64,000 nucleotides of DNA from Advenella mimigardefordensis DPN7. Lineage in GTDB: Bacteria > Pseudomonadota > Gammaproteobacteria > Burkholderiales > Burkholderiaceae_B. Below, in pieces: positions 45,024 through 54,116 of the stretch (the first letter of the stretch is position 1; every line of letters starts with the position of its first letter). The position numbers were made by a program, and so were the translations under genes. The stretch is from contig NZ_CP003915.1 in NCBI RefSeq assembly GCF_000521505.1, positions 744,001 through 808,000 of the forward strand, read 5' to 3'. Under the pieces are notes generated by a model. It did not search any database and was not told the DNA's origin. It saw only the letters and a program-made list of their open reading frames with translations.

Positions 45024-45974
45024 ATGGGCAAACAGGAAAAGGTAGCCATTCTGATGGCGCCGCGTCTGGGCGATTCGTTGCTCATGATGGTTATTGCCAA
45101 TAATTTTCGTCATAATGGCGCTCAGGTGTCCATCTTTGGTGACTATATCTGGCAATTGCGCGATTGGTTCCCCGGTTTTGAGATTCATCGTTCATTGGCC
45201 GAGGAGCAGGCACAGGCCGCGCTCTGCGACTTTGACCGGGCCATACAAATGCACCCGGGCTGGCCGTTCGATCTGACCCGGTATCATCCGACGGTCACCA
45301 TATATGATGAGCACGTGGTCGTGACCGGCAAGGGTTTTGTCAAGGCCTATCAAATGCGCGATTTTTGCCGGGACTTTTTCGGACATTCCGGAACGACGCA
45401 TGCTAACGGCCTGGTTGCGCCTGACGGCATGGCGAAGCACCGCCATCCCAAACGCGTCGCGATCCATCCTACCTCGACCGGCGCCTTGCGTTGCTGGGCG
45501 CCCAGACATTTTGGCAAACTGGCGAAAGACCTGATCAAAGCGGGTTATGAACCTGCCTTTATCGTGTCGCCGGCCGAGCGCGCCGACTGGGAATGGGTGA
45601 CCCGCCTGGGAGCGGAATTGCCGGATAACCCCGGGCTGAGCGGGGTCGCGAGCTACATCAGGGAGTCGGGCTGGTTTATTGGCAACGAGTCGGGTATTGG
45701 TCATCTGGCGTCGGCCACGGGTATTCCGGTGTTAACACTGACCGGCCGCATGAAGCGGACCCGGGCCTGGCGGCCGGCATGGAGCCATTCACGCATCGTT
45801 GCGCCATGGTATATTCCAGGAGGGAGGTTGCGCGACCGATACTGGCGTCGTTTGCTTACGCCACAGCACGTGTTGTGGGCTTTCGGCAAATTGCGGTCCG
45901 ACACCGCAGCCTCAGGCAATCCTCATATCAACAACGATATCGACACCGACATCAACGTCGGGGAAGCGGTCTGA
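45024..45974 (+). CDS. Glycosyltransferase family 9 (heptosyltransferase-like)
   Basis: A 316-residue GT9 enzyme. VAILMAPRLGDSLLMMVIA near the N-terminus and GNESGIGHLASATGIPVLTLTG near 220 are the family's donor-binding motifs. It probably adds a heptose or other sugar to the LPS core and fits beside the O-antigen ligase. About 170 bases separate it from waaL. The last 25 residues are low-complexity (NPHINNDIDTDINVGEAV), perhaps not structured. Confidence 0.87.
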   Translation: MGKQEKVAILMAPRLGDSLLMMVIANNFRHNGAQVSIFGDYIWQLRDWFPGFEIHRSLAEEQAQAALCDFDRAIQMHPGWPFDLTRYHPTVTIYDEHVVVTGKGFVKAYQMRDFCRDFFGHSGTTHANGLVAPDGMAKHRHPKRVAIHPTSTGALRCWAPRHFGKLAKDLIKAGYEPAFIVSPAERADWEWVTRLGAELPDNPGLSGVASYIRESGWFIGNESGIGHLASATGIPVLTLTGRMKRTRAWRPAWSHSRIVAPWYIPGGRLRDRYWRRLLTPQHVLWAFGKLRSDTAASGNPHINNDIDTDINVGEAV

Positions 45975-46003
45975 TACAGGCTGCTGCAACAGGGAGTACA
46001 CAA

Positions 46004-46696
46004 ATGAGTCTGGCCGAGCAGTTTGCCGCCGTCAGAGAGCAGGTGCGTCTGGCATGTGAATGCGCCGGCAGGGATCCGCAGCAGGTCAGCATTTTGCCGG
46101 TCTCCAAGACCTTCGGGCACGAGGTGGTGCGCCAGGCCATGGCGCTGGGCGAACGCCGGTTCGCAGAGAACCGGGTGCAGGAAATGAAGGAAAAAGCGCT
46201 AGCATTGAACGACTCATCTATCGAATGGGTCATCATCGGCTATCTGCAGACCAACAAAGTCAAGGAAGTGGTGCGCTACGCCAGCCAGTTGCAATCGCTG
46301 GACCGGCTGGAGCTGGCGCAGGCGTTGGACAAACGATTGCTGCAGGCGGGACGTCAATTGGATGTGCTGGTGCAGGTCAAGTCCAGCAGCGAAGAAAGCA
46401 AAACCGGCATGGCGCCAGAGCAGGTGCCGTCATTTCTCAAAACCGTGCGCGACTATGACACCCTGAATGTGCAGGGTTTCATGACGGTGGCGGAAAACAC
46501 CGATGATCAGGAACGCGTCCGGCGTTGTTTTGAAAGGGTGCGTCAGTTACGTGACCAGTGCCAGGATGAACTGGGCGATGCATTACCGGTATTGTCTATG
46601 GGGATGAGTGCCGATTTTGCGCTGGCGATTCAGGAAGGTTCAACTCAGTTGCGGATCGGTTCGGCACTGTTCGGTCAGCGTCCTGCTGTGCGCTGA
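46004..46696 (+). CDS. yggS: YggS-family pyridoxal phosphate homeostasis protein
   Basis: A 230-residue PLP-binding protein with the alanine-racemase-like TIM barrel. The Lys binding PLP is in ILPVSKTFGHEVV near residue 35, FAENRVQEMKEKA near 53, WVIIGYLQTNKVKEVV (family: H/Y-FIGxLQxNK) near 77, and LSMGMSADFALAI near 200. Members maintain vitamin B6 balance. The ATG at 46004 has AGGGAG seven bases upstream; the frame runs 75 codons further into the GT9 gene and is not used. Confidence 0.93.
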   Translation: MSLAEQFAAVREQVRLACECAGRDPQQVSILPVSKTFGHEVVRQAMALGERRFAENRVQEMKEKALALNDSSIEWVIIGYLQTNKVKEVVRYASQLQSLDRLELAQALDKRLLQAGRQLDVLVQVKSSSEESKTGMAPEQVPSFLKTVRDYDTLNVQGFMTVAENTDDQERVRRCFERVRQLRDQCQDELGDALPVLSMGMSADFALAIQEGSTQLRIGSALFGQRPAVR

Positions 46697-46836
46697 AGTG
46701 ATTGTTGCGATCCTGGAGAGAACCAACTGACGCGGTCGTCAGCTGGATTAATAACGTGACATAATAACGGGATATATGGTGGTTGCGGTGGATCGTGGTC
46801 TGCGACTCACAAGGCGCAGCTACCGGGTGATGAAGT

Positions 46837-47014
46837 CAGGCTACTAATATGACGTAGCAGATAAGACGTAGCAGATAAGACACTGCTGATATCACGCAGC
46901 AGATATGACGATATACATATCAGGCGCCATCAATCAGGCGCCATCAATCAGGCGCCATCAATCAGGCACCATCAATCAGGCACCATCAATCAGGCACCAT
47001 CAATCAGGCACCAT
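46837..47014. repeat. 14-bp-period minisatellite overlapping the regulator's 3' end
   Basis: Tandem 14-base units fill 178 bases, about 12.7 copies. The core (46921-47014) is three CAGGCGCCATCAAT and four CAGGCACCATCAAT copies, the last cut to 10 bases. Two exact GACGTAGCAGATAA copies lie at 46851-46878, and degenerate copies in the same phase fill 46837-46850 and 46879-46920. The stop codon of the Crp/Fnr gene lies inside the array. It is not CRISPR, having no spacers. Confidence 0.85.
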
Positions 47015-47672
47015 AGCGGCGCAGACCGTCCAGATCCAGAATGGAGACGGCGCCGTATTCTACCTTCAATAATTTTTCGTTTTCCAGTTTCTTGAGTGCC
47101 TGATTGGCTCGCTGGCGCGATACGCGTGCCAGATAGCCCATTTCTTCCTGCGTAATGGCCAGTCGCTGTTTCAGCCCCGGGTATAGCAAGGGATTGAACA
47201 ATTCGGCCAGACAGCGGGCAACGCGGGCATCGGCATTAAGCAGCCGGTCATGCTCGGCACGGCCGATAAACTGCCCCACGCGCTCGTTCAGCAGATCCAG
47301 CAGATAGCGGTTAAATGGAATGCTGTTGTCCAGCAGCCATTCAAAAGTGCGGGAGGGCATTCTGGCCACATAGGAGTCGCGCAGCGCCACCACATCGTAC
47401 TTGCGACATTCTTTTTTAAGGATACTGCCTTCGCCCAGCCAGCCACCTACCGGAATACCGGTAAGGGAGGCGACCTTGCCATCGGCATTGCCCACCGAAA
47501 TGCGAATCAGGCCGTCCATGACGCCAATCCAGTGTTCAGCCGCTTCGCCCTTGCGTGCAATAAGTGCGCCGTTACCGTAATGGGCAACGGTGACATCCTG
47601 CAGCACGCGTCGCTGGTGCTCGGGAGCAAGCAGATTGAACCACTGCGCGGCTTCTGGGGAAAAAGAGGACAT
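47004..47672 (-). CDS. Crp/Fnr-family transcriptional regulator
   Basis: A 222-residue regulator with an N-terminal cyclic-nucleotide-binding fold (residues 10-125, containing GEGSILKKECRKYDVVAL) and a C-terminal winged helix (about 150-215), with recognition segment ITQEEMGYLARVSRQRANQALKKL. It lacks the four-cysteine cluster of Fnr, so the signal is unknown. It is divergent from the acyl-CoA synthetase and ABC transporter operon and probably regulates it. The last codons and the stop lie in the 14-bp repeat array, so the C-terminus may vary between strains. Confidence 0.87.
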   Translation of the reverse strand: MSSFSPEAAQWFNLLAPEHQRRVLQDVTVAHYGNGALIARKGEAAEHWIGVMDGLIRISVGNADGKVASLTGIPVGGWLGEGSILKKECRKYDVVALRDSYVARMPSRTFEWLLDNSIPFNRYLLDLLNERVGQFIGRAEHDRLLNADARVARCLAELFNPLLYPGLKQRLAITQEEMGYLARVSRQRANQALKKLENEKLLKVEYGAVSILDLDGLRRYGA

Positions 47673-47698
47673 AGGACTTACCCTAGAAAATCATAGAA

Positions 47699-47714
47699 TG
47701 TCGTGATGACGACA
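47699..47714. promoter_or_regulatory. Candidate Crp/Fnr-type operator
   Basis: TGTCGT-GATG-ACGACA is an inverted repeat with two 6-base arms and a 4-base spacer, the shape of Crp/Fnr family sites. It lies 27-42 bases upstream of the regulator start and about 130 bases before the synthetase gene. On the minus strand it falls between possible -35 (47713-47718) and -10 TATGAT (47690-47695) elements. A TACAAT (47722-47727) could be a plus-strand -10. Confidence 0.5.
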
Positions 47715-47844
47715 GTTAGCTTACAATCAAACCGTTAACTTAGCAACACATAACGTTTCCGGGGGGCTCGTCAATACGTGGTATCCGGAAGGCGACGGGC
47801 AGAACAAATAAATCAGCACCCGCAGACACAGGCAAGGAGACAAC

Positions 47845-49815
47845 ATGCCGCAAACAGTAAACAGTACGCGTACTGCCGAGCCGCAGACCTTTCCTGCTCT
47901 GTTGCAACAGCACGCGGCCATCCGTGGGAACCGGCCAGCACTCAGGGAAAAGGACCTGGGCATCTGGCAAACCTACACCTGGGCACAGGTGGCTGCGCAG
48001 GTGCAGCGTGTGGCCAATGGCTATCTGCAGTTCGGCGTACAGCCGGGAGAACATATTGCCGTTGTGGGCGAGAACCGACCTCGCCTGTATATGGCGATGA
48101 TGGCGGCGCAGGCGGTGGGTGCCATTCCCGTCCCCATGTATCAGGACGCGGTTGCGCAGGAGATGGTTTACGTACTGCAGGACGCAAGCGTGCGGATTGT
48201 GGTGGCGGAAAATCAGGAGCAGGTCGACAAAATGTTCGAGGTGCGCGAGCAGGTGCCTACACTTGCGCATGTTATTTATGATGACCCGCGCGGCCTGCGC
48301 CATTACAGCGATCCGCTGCTGCTCTCCTGGGAACAGCTGCAGCAATCGGGTGACCAGTATGCAACGGGTGCGCCCAATGCCTATTTCGATGCCGTCGACC
48401 GCGTTCAGCCCGACGATACCGCCGCGATGTTCTACACATCAGGCACCACAGGCAAGCCCAAGGGAGTGGTGCTGACGCATGCTGCCCTGATCGACCGTGC
48501 GCGTGTGATCCAGAAACTGGAAAAACTGACCGACAGGGAAGAGGTGCTGGCCTATCTGCCGCCGGCCTGGATCGGCCAGAATATGTTTTCCTATACGCAA
48601 TTGCTGGTGACCGGCTTTACCGTGAATCATCCTGAATCACCGGCGACCGTGGCCATTGATATGCATGACATCGGGCCGACGTATTATTTTTCGCCGCCCC
48701 GTATTCTGGAAGACTTGCTCACGCACGTGACCATTCGCATGGAAGACGCCGGCCGCTTCAAAAAATGGCTGTTTGATACCTGCATGAAGCTGGCCCACCG
48801 TGTGGGTGGTCCTATTCTGGATGGCGAGGCCGTGGGTACGCTGGATCGCATCAAATATTCGATCGGCAATATTCTGATTTACGGGCCGTTGCGCAATGCG
48901 CTTGGCATGAATCGCGTACGCGTGGCCTATACCGCCGGTGAAGCTATCGGGCCCGACTTGTTTCGCTTTTACCGCTCAATCGGCATTAATCTGAAGCAGC
49001 TTTACGGCTCAACCGAAACATCAGTGTTTGTTTGTGTGCAGAGTGACGGACAGGTTTCCGCCGACACGGTCGGGCCGCCTGTGGCCGGCGTTGAACTGCG
49101 CATTGCCGAAAGCGGCGAAGTGCAGGTGAAAAGCCCGGGCCTGTTCCGTGAATATTATCGCAACCCTGATTCCACCCGCGAATCGTTTACCGACGATGGC
49201 TGGTATCACACTGGTGATGCCGGCATCATTGATGCCCAGGGGCAGTTGCGGATTATTGATCGTGCCAAGGACGTGGGCCGCTTAAGCGATGGCCGTATGT
49301 TTGCGCCGAAATATGTAGAGAACAAACTCAAGTTCTTTCCGTTTATCAAAGAAGCCGTGGCCTTCGGCGCCAATCGTGATTTCGTCACGGCCTTTGTCAA
49401 TATTGATCTGGAAGCGGTGGCCAACTGGGCCGAGCGACGTAGCCTGGCCTATGCCGGTTATACCGATCTGGCTTCGCGTCCCGAAGTGTACGCCCTGATT
49501 GCCGATTGCATCAGCAAGGTGAATGCCGATGTCGCACAGGATCCGCAGCTATCGGGTTTGCAGATTCACCGCTTTCTGATTCTGCATAAAGAGCTGGACC
49601 CCGATGACGGTGAGCTGACGCGTACCCGCAAGGTGCGTCGTGCTTTCATTGCGGAACGTTACGGCGTACTGATTGATGCATTGTTTGCGGGTAAAGCCAG
49701 CCAGTACATTGAAACCGAAGTTAAATATGAAGATGGACGTACCGGGAAAATCGCTGCCGATCTGACGATTCAGCCGGCCAGCGTTGTTCCCGATACCCTG
49801 AAAAAGGCCGCATGA
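47845..49815 (+). CDS. AMP-dependent acyl-CoA synthetase (long-chain fatty acid--CoA ligase type)
   Basis: A 656-residue adenylate-forming enzyme. YTSGTTGKPKGVVLTH near residue 196 is the P-loop, YGSTETS lies near 389, GWYHTGDAGIIDAQG near 450, and DRAKDVGRLSDGRMFAPKYVE near 472 precedes the C-terminal domain. It activates a carboxylic acid to its acyl-CoA. It heads the ABC transporter operon and overlaps livG by ATGA. This arrangement suggests coupled uptake and activation of an acid. Its substrate is unknown, and 'long-chain' is by family resemblance only. Confidence 0.9.
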   Translation: MPQTVNSTRTAEPQTFPALLQQHAAIRGNRPALREKDLGIWQTYTWAQVAAQVQRVANGYLQFGVQPGEHIAVVGENRPRLYMAMMAAQAVGAIPVPMYQDAVAQEMVYVLQDASVRIVVAENQEQVDKMFEVREQVPTLAHVIYDDPRGLRHYSDPLLLSWEQLQQSGDQYATGAPNAYFDAVDRVQPDDTAAMFYTSGTTGKPKGVVLTHAALIDRARVIQKLEKLTDREEVLAYLPPAWIGQNMFSYTQLLVTGFTVNHPESPATVAIDMHDIGPTYYFSPPRILEDLLTHVTIRMEDAGRFKKWLFDTCMKLAHRVGGPILDGEAVGTLDRIKYSIGNILIYGPLRNALGMNRVRVAYTAGEAIGPDLFRFYRSIGINLKQLYGSTETSVFVCVQSDGQVSADTVGPPVAGVELRIAESGEVQVKSPGLFREYYRNPDSTRESFTDDGWYHTGDAGIIDAQGQLRIIDRAKDVGRLSDGRMFAPKYVENKLKFFPFIKEAVAFGANRDFVTAFVNIDLEAVANWAERRSLAYAGYTDLASRPEVYALIADCISKVNADVAQDPQLSGLQIHRFLILHKELDPDDGELTRTRKVRRAFIAERYGVLIDALFAGKASQYIETEVKYEDGRTGKIAADLTIQPASVVPDTLKKAA

Positions 49816-50612
49816 GCATGAGTGACCAACGCGAAGCCAGAATCGGTGATGTGATCCTTGATATGCAGAATATTTCGCTGCGCTTTGGCGGCGTCAAGGC
49901 ACTGACCGACATTTCGTTCAATGTAAAGGAACATGAAATTCGAGCGATTATCGGTCCCAATGGGGCCGGCAAAAGCTCCATGCTCAATGTGATCAACGGC
50001 GTGTATGTGCCGCAGGACGGCAGCATTGAGTTCGATGGCAGGCAGTTCGGCCGGATGACGCCGCGCCGTGCGGCAGAGATGGGCGTGGCGCGCACCTTTC
50101 AGAACCTCGCCCTGTTCAAGGGCATGAGCGTGCTGGACAACATCATGACCGGCCGCAATCTGCGCATGAAAAGCGGCTTGCTGTCGCAGGCCTTCCGCAT
50201 CTTCGGTGCTGAAAAAGAGGAAATCGCCCATCGCGAATTTGTTGAAAATATTATTGATTTCCTGGAAATCCAGGCCTATCGAAAAACGCCTGTCGGACGG
50301 CTGCCTTACGGCCTGCAAAAACGCGTGGACCTGGGCCGTGCCCTGGCCATGGAGCCGCGCATGCTGTTGCTGGACGAGCCCATGGCCGGCATGAATATCG
50401 AAGAGAAGCAGGACATGAGCCGCTTTATTCTGGACGTCAATGACGAGTTCGGTACGACAATTGTGTTAATCGAACATGACATGGGCGTGGTCATGGATAT
50501 ATCCGACAGAGTTGTGGTGCTCGACTATGGTAAAAAAATCGGCGATGGCACGCCGGCGGAAGTGCGCTCGAACGAAGAGGTGATTCGGGCTTATTTGGGT
50601 GTGGAGCACTGA
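49812..50612 (+). CDS. livG: Branched-chain amino acid-type ABC transporter ATPase
   Basis: A 266-residue LivG-type ATPase. The Walker A motif is GPNGAGKSS near residue 48, the LivG insertion (MGVARTFQNLALFKGMSVLDNI) near 94, the signature variant LPYGLQKRVDLGRALA near 165, and Walker B LLLDEPMAGMN near 185. It forms the cytoplasmic motor with LivF. The start overlaps the synthetase stop by 4 bases; ATG 49818 is an alternative. Confidence 0.93.
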   Translation: MSMSDQREARIGDVILDMQNISLRFGGVKALTDISFNVKEHEIRAIIGPNGAGKSSMLNVINGVYVPQDGSIEFDGRQFGRMTPRRAAEMGVARTFQNLALFKGMSVLDNIMTGRNLRMKSGLLSQAFRIFGAEKEEIAHREFVENIIDFLEIQAYRKTPVGRLPYGLQKRVDLGRALAMEPRMLLLDEPMAGMNIEEKQDMSRFILDVNDEFGTTIVLIEHDMGVVMDISDRVVVLDYGKKIGDGTPAEVRSNEEVIRAYLGVEH

Positions 50613-50617
50613 TCATC

Positions 50618-51547
50618 ATGGCTTACTTTCTTGAAACGCTTTTTGGTGGTCTGATGAGCGGCATGCTTTATGCGCTGGTCGGACTCGGTTTTGTGCTGAT
50701 CTTCAAGGCGTCGGGCGTGTTCAACTTCGCCCAGGGTGCCATGGTGCTGGTGGCCGCCTTGTCCATGGCGCGCTTTTCGGTATGGATTCCGCAATGGCTG
50801 GGTTTTGAAAACCTGCTGCTGGCTAATATCCTTGCGTTTATTGTCAGTGCAGGGGTCATGGTGCTGATCGCCATGCTGGTAGAGCGCCTGGTGCTGCGTC
50901 ATCTGGTGAATCAGGAAGGCACGACGCTACTGATGGCTACGCTGGGCATCAGTTATTTTCTGGATGGCCTGGGTCAGATTATTTTCGGCAGCTCGGTTTA
51001 CTCCATCAATGTCGGTATGCCTAAGGATCCGGTCTTTATTCTGGACTCCCTGTTCGAAGGTGGCATTCTGATCAGTCTGGAAGACCTGACGGCGGCGGTT
51101 ATTTCCGCTGTGCTGGTGGCGCTGCTGGCGTTCTTTTTTCAGTATACGTCTACCGGGCGCGCCCTGCGGGCAGTGGCAGATGATCACCAGGCTGCGCAAT
51201 CTATTGGTATTCCCTTGAACCGCATCTGGGTGATTGTCTGGGTGGTGGCCGGCATTGTTGCATTGGTGGCCGGGATCATCTGGGGGTCCAAATTCGGCGT
51301 GCAATTTACGCTGTCCACTGCCGCGTTGCGCGCATTGCCGGTTGTGATATTGGGTGGCCTGACCTCGGTGCCGGGCGCCATTATCGGCGGCCTGATCATC
51401 GGCGTCGGCGAAAAACTGTCCGAAGCCTATATCGGTCCGTTCGTCGGCGGCGGGATCGAGATCTGGTTTGCCTATGTCCTGGCGCTGGTGTTCCTGTTAT
51501 TCCGTCCGCAGGGTTTGTTCGGCGAAAAAATCATTGACCGCGTGTAA
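50618..51547 (+). CDS. livH: Branched-chain amino acid-type ABC transporter permease (LivH)
   Basis: A 309-residue inner-membrane permease with about eight helices. The N-terminal GLMSGMLYALVGLGFVLIF and FNFAQGAMVLVAA are LivH signatures, and the loop DDHQAAQSIGIPLNRIWVIVWVVAG contacts the ATPases. It lies 5 bases after livG. It forms the translocation channel with LivM. Confidence 0.93.
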   Translation: MAYFLETLFGGLMSGMLYALVGLGFVLIFKASGVFNFAQGAMVLVAALSMARFSVWIPQWLGFENLLLANILAFIVSAGVMVLIAMLVERLVLRHLVNQEGTTLLMATLGISYFLDGLGQIIFGSSVYSINVGMPKDPVFILDSLFEGGILISLEDLTAAVISAVLVALLAFFFQYTSTGRALRAVADDHQAAQSIGIPLNRIWVIVWVVAGIVALVAGIIWGSKFGVQFTLSTAALRALPVVILGGLTSVPGAIIGGLIIGVGEKLSEAYIGPFVGGGIEIWFAYVLALVFLLFRPQGLFGEKIIDRV

Positions 51548-51564
51548 AAGGCAGGGGAATTCAT

Positions 51565-52629
51565 ATGTTTTATCGTGAAAACGGTCAGTTCAAAATCAGT
51601 TACCGGCAGGATCAGCAGATTTTTCCAATCAGACAGGACCGCATCTTTATCGGGCTGTTGCTGGTGATCGCGGTTGTTGTGGTGCCGCTGTTGTCCAGCA
51701 ATTATTTCCTGGGCGGCATCATGATTCCGTTTTTGATCCTGGCCATGGCTGCTATCGGTCTGAATATTCTGGTGGGCTATTGCGGCCAGATCTCCATGGG
51801 CACCGGCGCCTTCATGGCGGTGGGCGCCTATGCCGCATGGAACTTCGGCGTGCGCTTTCCCGGGTTGCCATTGATTTTTCAGCTATTGCTTGGCGGTGTG
51901 TTTGCCACCCTGGTGGGCATTTTGTTCGGCATCCCCAGCCTGCGCATTCGCGGCCTGTATCTGGCGGTAGCGACACTGGCAGCGCAGTTTTTTGTTGACT
52001 GGACGTTCCTGCGCATTCCCTTCTTCACCAATAACTCATCGTCCGGCAGCGTGTCGGTGCCACGACTGGATTTTTTCGGTTTGCCTATACAAACGCCGTT
52101 GCAGAAATATTTGTTCGTTCTTGCACTTGTGATTGTGATTGCCGTGCTGGCCAAGAATCTGGTGCGTGGCGCTATTGGCCGGGAGTGGATGGCCATTCGC
52201 GATATGGACGTGGCCGCGTCTGTCATCGGCATTCGTCCCATGTATGCCAAGCTCAGCGCCTTTGCCGTCAGCTCGTTTATTGTAGGGATTGCCGGCGCCT
52301 TGTGGGGTTATATCCATCTTGGTTCCTGGGAGCCGTCTGCCTTCGATCTGAACCGCTCGTTCCAGTTGCTGTTCATGGTGATTATCGGCGGACTGGGTTC
52401 TATCGTGGGCAGTTTTTTTGGTGCGGCCTTTATCGTTCTGGTGCCCATCCTGCTGAACCGAATTCCCGAAATGCTGGGGCTGTCGCTGGGCGTGGATACG
52501 GCAGCGCATATTGAGCATATGGTCTTTGGCGCGCTGATTGTATTTTTCCTGATTGTCGAACCACATGGTCTGGCGCGTCTGTGGAGTATTGCGAAAGAAA
52601 AATTGCGGATATGGCCATTTCCGCACTAG
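51565..52629 (+). CDS. livM: Branched-chain amino acid-type ABC transporter permease (LivM)
   Basis: A 354-residue permease with about nine helices. LNILVGYCGQISMGTGAFMAVGAYAAWN near residue 65 and REWMAIRDMDVAASVIGIRPMYAKL near 208 are the LivM signatures, followed by GYIHLGSWEPSAFDLNRSFQLLFMVIIGGLGSIVGSFFGA. It pairs with LivH. The binding-protein gene follows after 73 bases, with a strong GGAGAG ribosome site. Confidence 0.93.
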   Translation: MFYRENGQFKISYRQDQQIFPIRQDRIFIGLLLVIAVVVVPLLSSNYFLGGIMIPFLILAMAAIGLNILVGYCGQISMGTGAFMAVGAYAAWNFGVRFPGLPLIFQLLLGGVFATLVGILFGIPSLRIRGLYLAVATLAAQFFVDWTFLRIPFFTNNSSSGSVSVPRLDFFGLPIQTPLQKYLFVLALVIVIAVLAKNLVRGAIGREWMAIRDMDVAASVIGIRPMYAKLSAFAVSSFIVGIAGALWGYIHLGSWEPSAFDLNRSFQLLFMVIIGGLGSIVGSFFGAAFIVLVPILLNRIPEMLGLSLGVDTAAHIEHMVFGALIVFFLIVEPHGLARLWSIAKEKLRIWPFPH

Positions 52630-52702
52630 TGGTGTTCAGTTTGCTGTGCTGGAAGTTTTCAATAAATAAAACCCATCTGGATGAAAGTCCGAGGAGAGAG
52701 AC

Positions 52703-54034
52703 ATGAAATTGCAAATGAAACAATGGATCGCCGCACTGGGTGTTGCCGGCGTACTGGGTACGTTGCCGCTACAGGTACAGGCCGCCGACGAACAATTCAT
52801 CCCGCTGCTTACCTATCGCACGGGTTCGTTCGCGCCGCTGGGGATTCCCTGGGCCGATGGCAAGATTGATTACCTGAAGCTGGTCAATGAACGCGACGGC
52901 GGTATCAACGGGGTAAAAATCGCTTACGAAGAATGTGAAACCGCGTATGCGACAGACCGTGGTGTGGAGTGTTATGAACGCCTCAAAGCCGCGCATGGCG
53001 GTGCCTCGGGTTTTGATTCGCAGTCTACCGGTATCACATTTGCGGTTTCCGACAAGGCGCCGGGAGACAAAGTGTCCATTGAAACGGTGGGCTATGGCTT
53101 GTCGCAATCGGCCGATGGCTCTGTGTTTGAGTGGAATTTCCCGTTGCTGGGTACCTATTGGACGGCAGCCGACGTGATGATTCAGGACATCGCCAAAAAA
53201 CTGGGGGGCGAAGACAAGCTCAAGGGTAAGAAAATCGCCCTTGTGTATCATGATTCCCCATACGGCAAGGAGCCGATCCCGTTGCTGAAGGCTCGCGCCG
53301 AAGCCAACGGCTTTGAGCTGCAGCTTTACCCGGTAACGGCGCCGGGCGTAGAGCAAAAATCCACGTGGCTGCAGATTCGCCAGAAGCGCCCCGATAATGT
53401 GTTGCTGTGGAGCGCCGGCATCATGACGCCCACCGCCATCCGTGAAGCGCAGGCTACCGGCTACGCGCGCGACAAAATCTACGCGATCTGGTGGGCCGGT
53501 TCCGAGGGTGATGTGAAGGATCTGGGGCAGGTGGCCAAGGGTTATAACGCCATCACGATTCACAATACCGGTGAAGCCAAGGGCAAGGTTTACGACGATC
53601 TGAAAACTCACGTGTTTGATAAGGGCAATGGTTCCAGCAAAAATACCCTGGGCACCATCGCTTACACGCGTGGTCTGGTCATTTCCATGCTGCAGGTGGA
53701 AGCCATCCGTACCGCTCAGGAAAAATATGGCAAAGGCCAGCATATGACATCTGAACAGGTGCGCTGGGGTTTTGAAAACCTGAACCTGACCGAAGAGCGC
53801 CTGAAGGAAATTGGCTTCGATCAGATTATCAAACCGTTCAAAACCTCTTGCGCCAACCACGTTGGTGAAGACTGGGCGCGGATCGTTCAGTGGGACGGCA
53901 GCATGTTTGTGCCCGCTTCCGATCTGTATCAGGCAGACCAGAAATATGTCGGACCGCTGGTCAAGTCTGAAGCCGAGAAATATGCACAGTCCAAGAAAGT
54001 GACGCCACGTGACTGCAGCAAGGCTTCTTCCTGA
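52703..54034 (+). CDS. Periplasmic substrate-binding protein (LivK-like)
   Basis: A 443-residue type I periplasmic binding protein. A signal peptide (MKLQMKQWIAALGVAGVLG... ending VQAAD) gives cleavage near residue 27. The mature protein is longer than LivK (about 345). IPLLTYRTGSFAPLGIPWADGKIDYLKLVNERDGGING and the central SFDSQSTGITFAVSDK region fit the family. It should bind the transported acid or amino acid; a cysteine-containing loop ECETAYATDRGVECYERLK is shared with a subgroup often seen beside acyl-CoA ligases, and leucine is not an assumed ligand. A GC-rich hairpin follows. Confidence 0.9.
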   Translation: MKLQMKQWIAALGVAGVLGTLPLQVQAADEQFIPLLTYRTGSFAPLGIPWADGKIDYLKLVNERDGGINGVKIAYEECETAYATDRGVECYERLKAAHGGASGFDSQSTGITFAVSDKAPGDKVSIETVGYGLSQSADGSVFEWNFPLLGTYWTAADVMIQDIAKKLGGEDKLKGKKIALVYHDSPYGKEPIPLLKARAEANGFELQLYPVTAPGVEQKSTWLQIRQKRPDNVLLWSAGIMTPTAIREAQATGYARDKIYAIWWAGSEGDVKDLGQVAKGYNAITIHNTGEAKGKVYDDLKTHVFDKGNGSSKNTLGTIAYTRGLVISMLQVEAIRTAQEKYGKGQHMTSEQVRWGFENLNLTEERLKEIGFDQIIKPFKTSCANHVGEDWARIVQWDGSMFVPASDLYQADQKYVGPLVKSEAEKYAQSKKVTPRDCSKASS

Positions 54035-54052
54035 GGGATGAGGCATGTCCAT

Positions 54053-54076
54053 CCCCGGCACGGTACGGTGCCGGGG
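54053..54076 (+). promoter_or_regulatory. GC-rich mRNA hairpin after the binding-protein gene
   Basis: CCCCGGCAC, a 6-base loop and GTGCCGGGG form a perfect 9-bp stem in the 82-base gap before livF. There is no T run, so it is not a terminator. Hairpins after periplasmic binding-protein genes commonly protect the upstream message and allow it to be more abundant than the transporter subunits. Confidence 0.55.
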
Positions 54077-54116
54077 GGTGGGCACCCCATCAGACAGCAC
54101 ATAGCGGGATATCAAT

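Noticed and set aside
46921..47014. CRISPR array
   Set aside because: Units are 14 bases, directly adjacent with no spacers, and vary by a single base. This is a minisatellite.
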